The notes under the pieces were generated by a model, which did no database searches, was not told the origin of the DNA, and was given only the letters and a program-made list of their open reading frames with translations. The position numbers were made by a program, and so were the translations under genes. 5,243 bases of DNA from Pseudomonadota bacterium (GTDB lineage Bacteria > Pseudomonadota > Gammaproteobacteria > Xanthomonadales > Xanthomonadaceae): assembly GCA_023391775.1 (NCBI GenBank), contig JAEWAG010000119.1, positions 1 through 5,243 of the forward strand, read 5' to 3'. Each line of letters begins with the position of its first letter. Position 1 is the first letter of the stretch. This document shows positions 1-5,243 of this stretch, piece after piece.

Positions 1-1413
1 GTGCAGCGGCCCGGCGGTCGCCAGCGCCACGGCAGCGAACTGTGGCTGCGCGAGGGTGACGGCCCGGACCGGCGCCTCGCCCCCGGGCTGCACTCGATCG
101 GCGCGCTGGCCTGGAACCCGGACGGACGCCGGCTGGCACTGGCGGCCGCGGCGGAGGAAGGCGACTCGATGATCTGGCTGCACGTGCTCGACGTGGGCAG
201 CGGCCATGTGCAGCGCTGCGACGTGGAAGTCGGCACGCCCGCGTGCATCGAGTGGGATGCCGATGGCGAGCGCATCCGCGTGGTCCAGGCATACAAGGGC
301 CTGCAGCGGCTGGTGGCCGTGCAACCGGGCGGCGAGCCGGAGCTGCTGTACGAGCGTCCGCAGGTGCAGGTGCAGGAAGCGGCGGCATGCGGCGACACCC
401 TCGCGGTGATCCTCGGCGACGCGAACCACGGCCCGGAACTGTGGCTGATGGACGCCACCGGCGCGGCACCGCGCAAGGTCACCTCGTTCAACGCGTGGCG
501 CTTCCAGCGCAAGCCGCTGCAGGTGCAGGACCGCCGCTTCCGCGTGCCGGACGGACTCGGTGGCGAGGAGGAGGTGGACGGCTGGCTGGTCACGCCCGAC
601 GGCCCCGGCCCCTGGCCGCTGCTGCTGAACATGCACGGCGGCCCGCAGGTGCCGGTGAGCATGGCGTACGAGCGCCATGTGCACGTCAACGTGCTGGTCG
701 AGCAGGGCTGGGCGGTGCTGGCGCTCAATGCGGTCGACTCGTCGACCTACGGCGAGGAATTCGCCCATCGCCTGCGCGGGCACTGGGGCGAGCTGGACTA
801 TCCGCAGTGGCAGGCAGCGGTACGGGCGCTGCGCGAGGAAGGCGTGGCCGGGTCGCAGGTCGCCGTGTTCGGGCATTCCTACGGCGGTTTCCTCTCGGCC
901 TGGGCACTGGCACACGACGAGGACCTTGCCTGCGGCGTGGTCTCGGCCGGCGTGCTCAACATCGAATCCCACGCCGGCACCTCCGATACCGGCTATTACG
1001 TCAGCCCGTACGCGATGGACGCGGAACTGACCGACGCGCGCAGCGAGTACCACCGGCTGTCCCCGATCACGTACGCAAGCCAGGTCCGCGTGCCCGTGCT
1101 GATCCTGCAGGGCGATGACGACCAGCGCTGCCCGGTCGGCCAGGCCGAGGAGCTGTTCACCGCACTGATACGCCACACCGACGTACCCGCGCGGCTGATG
1201 CGCTTCCCCGGCGGCGACCACCACGTCTCCACCACCGGCAAGCCCAGCCACCGGGTGGCGTACTTCCGGGCGCTGGTGGACTGGCTGCAGTCGCACGTGC
1301 AGGTGCACGACCGGCAGGCCGGCAGCCAGGGCCAGGCCACCCGCGCGGTGGCATCGACGGCGGATGCGGCCAACGACACCGACGGCCAGATCGAGGCGGC
1401 GACGGCGACGTAG
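1..1413 (+). CDS. S9 family serine peptidase (prolyl oligopeptidase / acylaminoacyl-peptidase type), 5' partial
   Basis: This is the C-terminal 470 residues of an alpha/beta-hydrolase peptidase that cleaves short peptides, probably of the S9C acylaminoacyl-peptidase/dipeptidyl-peptidase group. Numbered from base 1, residues 1 to about 165 look like the end of a beta-propeller, with repeats such as SELWL, LAWNPDG and PELWLMD. The catalytic domain follows: an HGGP oxyanion motif at 212-215, the nucleophile elbow GHSYGG at 291-296 (Ser293), the acid in GDDDQRCP (Asp374), and His407 in PGGDHH followed by TTGKPSHR, the usual S9C ending. Full-length relatives are about 600-700 residues, so the start probably lies upstream and the GTG at base 1 is only the window edge. 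Oddities are NAVDSSTYG at 242-250, where relatives carry an NPRGSxGYG-like motif, and an Ala/Thr/Gln-rich tail of about 35 residues. Family assignment is firm; substrate and location cannot be told without the N-terminus. Confidence 0.93.
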   Translation: MQRPGGRQRHGSELWLREGDGPDRRLAPGLHSIGALAWNPDGRRLALAAAAEEGDSMIWLHVLDVGSGHVQRCDVEVGTPACIEWDADGERIRVVQAYKGLQRLVAVQPGGEPELLYERPQVQVQEAAACGDTLAVILGDANHGPELWLMDATGAAPRKVTSFNAWRFQRKPLQVQDRRFRVPDGLGGEEEVDGWLVTPDGPGPWPLLLNMHGGPQVPVSMAYERHVHVNVLVEQGWAVLALNAVDSSTYGEEFAHRLRGHWGELDYPQWQAAVRALREEGVAGSQVAVFGHSYGGFLSAWALAHDEDLACGVVSAGVLNIESHAGTSDTGYYVSPYAMDAELTDARSEYHRLSPITYASQVRVPVLILQGDDDQRCPVGQAEELFTALIRHTDVPARLMRFPGGDHHVSTTGKPSHRVAYFRALVDWLQSHVQVHDRQAGSQGQATRAVASTADAANDTDGQIEAATAT

Positions 1414-1444
1414 CCGGCAAGCTTCCAACCGGGGCGACCCAGGC

Positions 1445-1471
1445 ACCCGCGCCTCCACGTGAGGCGCGGGT
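1445..1471 (+). terminator. Perfect 11-bp hairpin after the peptidase gene
   Basis: An 11-base arm (1445-1455, ACCCGCGCCTC) is followed by a 5-base loop (CACGT) and its exact reverse complement (1461-1471). It starts 32 bases after the peptidase stop codon. Its position and stability suggest a transcription end or an mRNA 3'-end stabiliser. No run of T follows (the next bases are CAAGCGGCC), so it is not a canonical intrinsic terminator. It may act with Rho or simply block exonucleases. Confidence 0.5.
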
Positions 1472-1528
1472 CAAGCGGCCATCGCCGCCCCTGCAAGCCC
1501 TGCATGCCTGTCCCGCCCCTGCCCTCGC

Positions 1529-1545
1529 ATCCGTGCCGCACGGAT
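1529..1545. promoter_or_regulatory. 17-base dyad, candidate operator before the MBL hydrolase
   Basis: ATCCGTGC and GCACGGAT are exact inverted copies around a single central C at 1537. With a one-base centre, a perfect RNA hairpin is not possible without opening the inner pairs, so a protein-binding DNA site is the more natural reading. It ends 44 bases before the chosen ATG of the downstream hydrolase, a suitable place for a repressor or activator site. No regulator gene is in the window and I saw no convincing -35/-10 pair, so the function is inferred. Confidence 0.4.
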
Positions 1546-1589
1546 ATGGGCAGGCTGCAGCTTCCGGTCTGTCTCAAGCGGGCGTCGCG

Positions 1590-2447
1590 ATGAAGATCCA
1601 CCACCTCAACTGCATCTCCACCTGCCCGCTGGGCGGCCACCTGATGGACGGCCGCACGGCCGGCCTGTTCACCCGCGCGGCGCTGGCCTGCCACTGCCTG
1701 CTGATCGAGACCGGCGACCGCCTGGTGCTGGTGGACACCGGGCTGGGTCTGCGCGACGTGGCCAACCCGCGCGACCGGCTCAGCGCGTTCTTCCTCGGCC
1801 TGCTCTCGCCCGACCTGCGCGCGGAGATGACGGCGGCGCGCCAGATCGTGGCCCTCGGCTACGCGCCGCAGGAGGTGACCGACATCGTCCTCACCCACCT
1901 GGACTTCGACCACGCCGGCGGGCTGGACGACTTTCCCAACGCGAACGTGCACCTGCGCGCGATCGAGCAGGAATCGGCCGCCCGACAGCGCACCTGGCTG
2001 GACCGCCAGCGCTTCCGCCCGCAGCAATGGAGCTCGCGCGGACGCTGGATCACCTACGACGACACGCGTACCAATACGTGGATGGGCTTCGATGCCGTGT
2101 CCGGCCTGCGCGGCCTGCCGCCGGAAATCCTGATGGTGCACCTGCCCGGCCACACCCATGGCCATGCCGGCGTGGCCGTGCGCCGCGACGACGACTGGCT
2201 GCTGCTGGCCGGCGATGCCTACTTCGACGCGCGCGAGATGCACGCCCATCCGCGCTGCACGCCGGGCCTGCGCTTCTACCAGTGGATGATGGAGAAGGAC
2301 CGCGGCGCCCGCCTGGCCCATCGCGACCGCCTGCGCGAGCGGGCACTGCGCGAGCAGCGGCTGACCCTGTTCTGCTCGCACGACCCGGAGCAGTTCGAGG
2401 CGCTCGCCGGCCGGCGCCTGGGTGACCCGGTGGCGCTGGCGCGATAG
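1590..2447 (+). CDS. MBL-fold metallo-hydrolase (AHL-lactonase-like superfamily)
   Basis: A 285-residue protein of the metallo-beta-lactamase fold, the size and motif layout of the group that includes N-acyl-homoserine-lactone lactonases. Visible metal-site elements are VLVDTG (46-51), THLDFDHAGG (102-111), PGHTHGH (186-192, His188), AGDAY (207-211, Asp209) and CSHDP (262-266, His264). The first motif is HxDxDH rather than HxHxDH: the usual second histidine is Asp105 (codon 1902-1904). I recall HLDFDHAGG as usual in one branch of the family, so it is probably not an inactivating mutation. The ATG at 1590 is chosen because the MKIHHLNC start matches relatives as I remember them; a GTG at 1533 would add 19 residues and absorb the upstream dyad. 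The ribosome site is weak (AAGCGGG, 1577-1583). There is no signal peptide, so it is likely cytoplasmic. The substrate is unknown; a quorum-quenching role is possible but not shown. Confidence 0.92.
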   Translation: MKIHHLNCISTCPLGGHLMDGRTAGLFTRAALACHCLLIETGDRLVLVDTGLGLRDVANPRDRLSAFFLGLLSPDLRAEMTAARQIVALGYAPQEVTDIVLTHLDFDHAGGLDDFPNANVHLRAIEQESAARQRTWLDRQRFRPQQWSSRGRWITYDDTRTNTWMGFDAVSGLRGLPPEILMVHLPGHTHGHAGVAVRRDDDWLLLAGDAYFDAREMHAHPRCTPGLRFYQWMMEKDRGARLAHRDRLRERALREQRLTLFCSHDPEQFEALAGRRLGDPVALAR

Positions 2448-2475
2448 GCGGCTGCCTCCCGAAGCTGCAACCGCC
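2447..2475 (-). terminator. Hairpin in the convergent junction, better formed in the MFS transcript
   Basis: GGCGG at 2447-2451 faces CCGCC at 2471-2475, and TGC at 2453-2455 faces GCA at 2467-2469. The position between (2452 and 2470) is a C-A mismatch in the rightward RNA but a G-U wobble in the leftward RNA. The MFS transcript therefore gets nine continuous pairs with an 11-base loop starting 9 bases after its stop codon. There is no U-tract. A second GC-only inverted repeat (GCCCGC 2478-2483 with GCGGGC 2492-2497) straddles the MFS stop. In DNA this GC-rich, such repeats also arise by chance. Confidence 0.35.
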
Positions 2476-2483
2476 CGGCCCGC

Positions 2484-3914
2484 TCAGGCCTGCGGGCGTG
2501 CCTCGATCTTGGGTTCGGCCACTTCCTGCCCGGCCTCGGCGCGACCGGCCATTTCCGCACCGGCATCCGGATCGAGCCTGCGCATCTGCAGCACCGAGCT
2601 GGCCGAGATCAGGCCCACGGTGAGGAAGGCGAACAGGAAGGTCACCGGATCACCGTCCTCGCGGCCGGGCAGGCTGCCGGCCGCGCTCAGGGCATACCCA
2701 CCGATGGTGACGCCCAGTGCCAGCGACACCTGCTGGGCCATGGCCGCCAGGCTGCTGGCCTGGCTCATGCGCGACTGGTCGATGTCGGCATAGGCGATCG
2801 CATTGATGCTGGTGAACTGCAGCGAGCGGAAGCAGCCGCTGGCCAGCAGCACGCACACCATCAACCAGTACGGCGTATCCGCGCGGAACAGGCCGAAACC
2901 GCACAGCAGCGCCGAGGCCAGCAGGCCGTTCCACACCAGCACCGGGCGGAAGCCGAAGGTGTGCAGCACGCGCGGGGCGACCACCTTCATGAACATCGCT
3001 CCGGCGGTCGAGGTAAAGGTCACCAGTCCCGACTGCAAGGGGTCCAGGCCGAAGCCCAGCTGCAGCATCAGTGGCAGCAGGAACGGCGTGGCGCCGATGC
3101 CGATGCGGAACAGCGAGCCGCCCAGCACGCCGGCGCGGAAGGTGCGATGGCGCAGCAGGTCCAGCTGAAGCAGCGGCGCCGGATGCACGCGCGCATGGCG
3201 CACGTAGGCCGCCAGCAGGCCGGCGCCGGCCAGGACCGCCAGCACGATCGCCGCGCCCGGCACCAGGCCGCGGCCGATCGCCGACAGCCCGAACATCGCC
3301 AGTCCAAGACCGCCGGCCGACAGCCCGAAACCGCGCCAGTCCAGCGGCTTCACCGCCTGGCGCAGTTCCGGCACGAAGCGCCAGGCCAGCCACATGCCGA
3401 GCAGGCCCATGGGCAGGTTGATCAGGAAGATGAAACGCCAGTGCGCGTAGGTGGTGATCGCACCGCCCAGCACCGGGCCCAGCATCGGCCCGAGCATCGC
3501 CGGCACGGTGAGCCAGCTCAGCGCCCGCACCAGCTCGGCCTTCTCGATGCTGCGCAGCAGGACCAGGCGCCCGACCGGCACCATCATCGCCCCGCCGATG
3601 CCCTGCACGAAGCGCCCGGCCACCAGCGTGCCCAGGCCGTCGCTGGCCGCGCAGCACAACGAGCCGACCAGGAACACCGCGATCGCGCTAACGAAGATGC
3701 GGCGCGCGCCGAACCGGTCCGCCACCCAGCCACTGACCGGGATGAACACCGCAAGCGCCAGCATGTAGGTGGTCAGGGCCAGCTTCAGCGCTACCGGCTC
3801 GGTGCCCAGCTCCGCGGCAATCTGCGGCAGGGACGTGGTGATCGCCGTCGAATCCATGTTCTCGATGAACAGGGCGGTGGCGATGATGAGGGGAAGGCGA
3901 CGCTGGGGACTCAC
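2484..3914 (-). CDS. MFS multidrug exporter, DHA2 family (MdtD/EmrB-like), 14 transmembrane helices
   Basis: A 476-residue inner-membrane proton-drug antiporter of the major facilitator superfamily. It has about 14 hydrophobic segments, roughly at 8-28, 45-65, 73-92, 96-118, 134-155, 160-180, 196-213, 219-238, 262-284, 294-312, 325-343, 347-365, 388-412 and 423-443. Diagnostic stretches are ENMDSTAITTSLPQIA in helix 1 (18-33), motif A as GWVADRFGARRI (62-73), RFVQGIGGAMMVPVGRL (101-117) and the antiporter motif C as GPMLGPVLGG (142-151). Together these resemble E. coli MdtD closely. A polar acidic tail (about 447-476) follows the last helix. The start is GTG at 3914: an in-frame TGA lies at 3927-3929 and the next ATG falls inside helix 1. 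No clear Shine-Dalgarno precedes it. It lies 88 bases after the small acidic gene on the same strand. No adjacent HlyD-type membrane-fusion gene or regulator is visible, and substrates cannot be predicted. Confidence 0.94.
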   Translation of the reverse strand: MSPQRRLPLIIATALFIENMDSTAITTSLPQIAAELGTEPVALKLALTTYMLALAVFIPVSGWVADRFGARRIFVSAIAVFLVGSLCCAASDGLGTLVAGRFVQGIGGAMMVPVGRLVLLRSIEKAELVRALSWLTVPAMLGPMLGPVLGGAITTYAHWRFIFLINLPMGLLGMWLAWRFVPELRQAVKPLDWRGFGLSAGGLGLAMFGLSAIGRGLVPGAAIVLAVLAGAGLLAAYVRHARVHPAPLLQLDLLRHRTFRAGVLGGSLFRIGIGATPFLLPLMLQLGFGLDPLQSGLVTFTSTAGAMFMKVVAPRVLHTFGFRPVLVWNGLLASALLCGFGLFRADTPYWLMVCVLLASGCFRSLQFTSINAIAYADIDQSRMSQASSLAAMAQQVSLALGVTIGGYALSAAGSLPGREDGDPVTFLFAFLTVGLISASSVLQMRRLDPDAGAEMAGRAEAGQEVAEPKIEARPQA

Positions 3915-4002
3915 GGGCTGAAGCGGTCAGGCGGCAGCTGATTGTGGCCTGCACCGGGTGAATGGCATGCGGCCACGCCCCACGCCGCCTTGCGCGCGGA
4001 CA

Positions 4003-4212
4003 TCAGCCGCCCGCCAGACCTCCGCCCACGCGCCCGGGCAGCGCGCCGTCCTCGTCCGCATCGGGATCTTCCAGGTCGCCCACCTCGCGATCGATGCCCG
4101 CCTCCGGATCAGGCTCCGCGGGCGGCGCCGGCGGCGCCTTCTGCCGGTCATCCTGCGATCCCCCACCCGAAACGTCCTTCTCGTCCTGCGGATGCTGCGG
4201 CTGCTGTGTCAT
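4003..4212 (-). CDS. Small acidic Pro/Gly-rich protein of unknown function (69 aa)
   Basis: I do not recognise a named family. The 69-residue product starts MTQQPQHPQDEKDVSGGG and is hydrophilic throughout. It has a Gln/Pro/His start, a short Pro/Ala run around 27-33, an Asp/Glu-rich segment at about 33-56 (PDPEAGIDREVGDLEDPD and onward), and a Gly-rich end. It has no membrane segment, signal peptide or cysteine, and is probably intrinsically disordered in the cytoplasm. The gene is believable because AGGAGG sits exactly 8 bases before the ATG at 4212, the best ribosome site in the window. An upstream in-frame start at 4269 would add 19 residues and swallow that site, so it is rejected. The gene lies between MATE and MFS exporter genes on the same strand, with 91 and 88 base gaps. 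It resembles small hypothetical proteins of xanthomonads as I recall them, which is memory and not a search. Confidence 0.72.
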   Translation of the reverse strand: MTQQPQHPQDEKDVSGGGSQDDRQKAPPAPPAEPDPEAGIDREVGDLEDPDADEDGALPGRVGGGLAGG

Positions 4213-4220
4213 TGCCTTGT

Positions 4221-4226
4221 CCTCCT
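4221..4226 (-). promoter_or_regulatory. Strong Shine-Dalgarno of the small acidic gene
   Basis: On the minus strand this reads AGGAGG with an 8-base spacer (ACAAGGCA) to the ATG at 4212. It fixes the start of the 69-residue gene. Its first three bases also lie in the 3' arm of a small hairpin (4224-4241), so access to it may depend on RNA folding. Confidence 0.8.
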
Positions 4227-4241
4227 GCGGAAAGGCGCAGG
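4224..4241 (-). promoter_or_regulatory. Hairpin overlapping the Shine-Dalgarno of the small acidic gene
   Basis: In the leftward RNA, CCUGCG (4241 down to 4236), a 6-base loop CCUUUC and CGCAGG (4229 down to 4224) form six perfect pairs, five of them G-C. The last three bases of the 3' arm are the first three of AGGAGG. The pyrimidine loop is itself complementary to GGA-type sequence. This could lower translation until opened by the ribosome, temperature or a protein; that role is inferred. Confidence 0.4.
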
Positions 4242-4244
4242 GTA

Positions 4245-4284
4245 CGGCGCACGCCCGTGAGCGCCGCATGCATGGGCATGGCGC
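4245..4284 (-). terminator. Overlapping inverted repeats after the MATE gene (terminator or leader switch candidate)
   Basis: Bases 4261-4266 (GCGCCG) can pair in two exclusive ways. With 4280-4284 (GGCGC), aided by ATGC 4268-4271 facing GCAT 4276-4279, they make a nine-pair stem with a 2-base bulge and a 4-base loop. With 4245-4250 (CGGCGC) they make a six-pair stem with a 10-base loop. The first structure begins 19 bases past the MATE stop codon and could end or stabilise that transcript. No U-tract follows either. The region would also be the leader of the small acidic gene if transcription reads through. Confidence 0.35.
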
Positions 4285-4303
4285 TGCCGTGCACGCACGT
4301 CAC

Positions 4304-5243
4304 TCACCGCGCCAGCGACTGCTCCAGCCCGCGCCATGCCGGCAGCAGCGCCAGCGCGCGTGCCACCACGAACACCACGAATGCCGCCCACAAGCCGTGG
4401 TTGCCCCACGCGGCCGCCGCCGGCCATGCCGCGGCCAGGAACACCGCCAGCGAGACCAGGCCGGCATTGCGCATCTGGCGGGTGCGCGTCGCGCCGATGA
4501 ACACCCCGTCCAGCTGGAACGCCGCCACCGACAGCAGCACGTACAGCGCCACCCAGGGCAGGTGCGCGCGGGCGACCTCAGCCACGTCCGCCAGCGAGGT
4601 CAGCAGGCCGACCAGCGGGGCGCCTGCGAGCCACAGCGCCGCGGCCAGCAGCGCCGCCGTGGCCACCGCCAGCTCGCTGGTCAGACGCACGGCGCGACGC
4701 AGGCGCCCGCGGTCGCGTGCCCCCACCGCGGCCCCCACCTGGGCCTCGGCCACATAGGCGAAGCCGTCGAGGAAGAACGCGCTGAAGGAAACCAGCTGCA
4801 GCAGCAGGTGATTGGCGGCCAGGGTGGCATCGCCCAGCGCCGCGCCCTGGCGCGCGAACCAGCCGAAGGCCGCCAGCAGGCACAGGGTGCGGACCATGAT
4901 GTCGCCATTGGCCGCCAGCGTGCGCCGCAGCCGGTCGCGGTCGCCGATCCGCGCCCAGGGCAGGAACGGCTCGCCATCGACATGCCGCGCGCGCAGGATG
5001 CGCAACACCACCAGCGCCGCGACCACGCAGGTGGTCCACTCGGCCACCGCCGTGCCCAGGCCGATGCCGCGCGCGCCCAGGCCGAGGATGCCGGCCAGGT
5101 ACACGTCCAGCCCGGCATTGAGCCCGTTGAGCAGCAGTTGCACGCCCAGCAGCGCGCGGCCGTGGCCCAGGCCCACCAGCGCGCCGCACAGCGCGTACAG
5201 CGCCAGCGCCGCCGGTGCGCCCCACACCCGCGCGGCGAAGTAT
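4304..5243 (-). CDS. MATE family efflux transporter, DinF-like, 5' partial (start beyond the window)
   Basis: An inner-membrane cation-coupled drug or metabolite exporter of the MATE (multidrug and toxic compound extrusion) family, DinF branch. The frame is open to the right edge and begins YFAARVWGAPAALA, matching the (I)R(I/V)WGAPAALA stretch in the middle of DinF proteins. About 313 residues are visible; relatives are about 440-460, so roughly 130-145 N-terminal residues are missing. Eight or nine hydrophobic segments remain. Further DinF-like marks are LLLNGLNAGLDVYL (about 5098-5136), LAANHLLLQL before LDGFAYVAEAQVG (4733-4771), and FQLDGVFIGATRTRQMRN (4466-4516). The last two are the conserved acid-containing helices of the C-terminal half. 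The frame is intact, with the stop at 4304-4306. It is the first of three leftward genes, 91 bases before the small acidic gene. No LexA gene or SOS box is visible, so SOS control as for E. coli dinF is not implied. Confidence 0.93.
   Translation of the reverse strand, partial: YFAARVWGAPAALALYALCGALVGLGHGRALLGVQLLLNGLNAGLDVYLAGILGLGARGIGLGTAVAEWTTCVVAALVVLRILRARHVDGEPFLPWARIGDRDRLRRTLAANGDIMVRTLCLLAAFGWFARQGAALGDATLAANHLLLQLVSFSAFFLDGFAYVAEAQVGAAVGARDRGRLRRAVRLTSELAVATAALLAAALWLAGAPLVGLLTSLADVAEVARAHLPWVALYVLLSVAAFQLDGVFIGATRTRQMRNAGLVSLAVFLAAAWPAAAAWGNHGLWAAFVVFVVARALALLPAWRGLEQSLAR

Noticed and set aside
1529..1545. Reading the 17-base dyad as a lux box, because the next gene resembles a lactonase.
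   Set aside because: It is shorter than the usual 20-base lux box and lacks the typical CTG...CAG edges, so there is no basis for LuxR control.
1533..1589. Longer start (GTG at 1533) for the MBL hydrolase.
   Set aside because: The added 19 residues look unrelated to the family, no ribosome site precedes the GTG, and the extension would run through the dyad. MKIHHLNC from 1590 fits better.
996..2381. A 461-codon open frame on the minus strand across the peptidase end, the gap and the hydrolase.
   Set aside because: It is antisense to two well-supported genes and crosses their intergenic gap. Its product is a low-complexity mix of Ala, Arg, Gln, Val and Gly with no domain. Long antisense frames are expected at this GC content.
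2961..3941. A 326-codon open frame on the plus strand opposite the MFS gene.
   Set aside because: The product is almost entirely Arg, Gln, His, Ala and Gly, the typical mirror of a membrane protein gene in GC-rich DNA, and the opposite strand encodes a clear MFS exporter.
3915..4002. A promoter for the MFS gene in the 88-base gap, with CACAAT on the minus strand as a -10.
   Set aside because: Only four of six bases match and no -35 element is at a suitable distance. The gap is slightly less GC-rich near 3940-3965 but nothing further is supported.
4213..4269. Longer start at 4269 for the small acidic protein.
   Set aside because: It would place the strong AGGAGG inside the coding region; the ATG at 4212 has ideal spacing from it.
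3942..4757. A 271-codon plus-strand frame over the small acidic gene and the MATE gene end.
   Set aside because: Its Ala/Arg/Pro/Ser-rich product has no motif, and the minus strand carries a recognisable MATE gene and a small gene with a strong ribosome site.
4304..5243. SOS control of the MATE gene, as for dinF in E. coli.
   Set aside because: The gene start and its promoter lie outside the window and no lexA gene or SOS box is visible.

Overview
The window is a GC-rich (roughly 70% by eye) stretch of bacterial chromosome with dense coding, short gaps and strong third-position G/C. The protein families and codon habit resemble the Xanthomonadaceae/Lysobacteraceae (Lysobacter, Luteimonas, Stenotrophomonas, Xanthomonas types). 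That placement is inference from general resemblance, since no marker gene is present.

Layout. Two genes read rightward: the C-terminal part of an S9 (prolyl-oligopeptidase) family serine peptidase (1-1413, start lies outside the window), and after a 176-base gap a metallo-beta-lactamase-fold hydrolase (1590-2447). Three genes read leftward from the right edge: a DinF-like MATE exporter whose start lies beyond the window (4304-5243), a small acidic Pro/Gly-rich protein of 69 residues (4003-4212), and a 14-helix DHA2/MdtD-like MFS exporter (2484-3914). The two groups converge, with 36 bases between the stop codons at 2447 and 2484.

Non-coding structure. The gap 1414-1589 holds a perfect 11-bp hairpin just after the peptidase and a 17-base dyad shortly before the hydrolase start. 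The gap 4213-4303 holds GC-rich inverted repeats that can pair in two exclusive ways. It also holds a small hairpin whose 3' arm covers half of a strong Shine-Dalgarno sequence in front of the small acidic gene. The convergent junction has a hairpin better formed in the MFS transcript. None of the hairpins has a U-tract.

How the genes may relate. Two different multidrug-type exporters (MATE and MFS) lie on the same strand around a small disordered protein, and could be co-transcribed, although the roughly 90-base spacers do not show translational coupling. The peptidase and the hydrolase look like separate housekeeping or accessory enzymes. I found no mobile element, CRISPR array, tRNA or rRNA, and no clear sign of an undescribed multi-gene system. 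The points most worth a second look are the structured leader of the small acidic gene, the dyad before the hydrolase, and the His-to-Asp change in the hydrolase metal motif.
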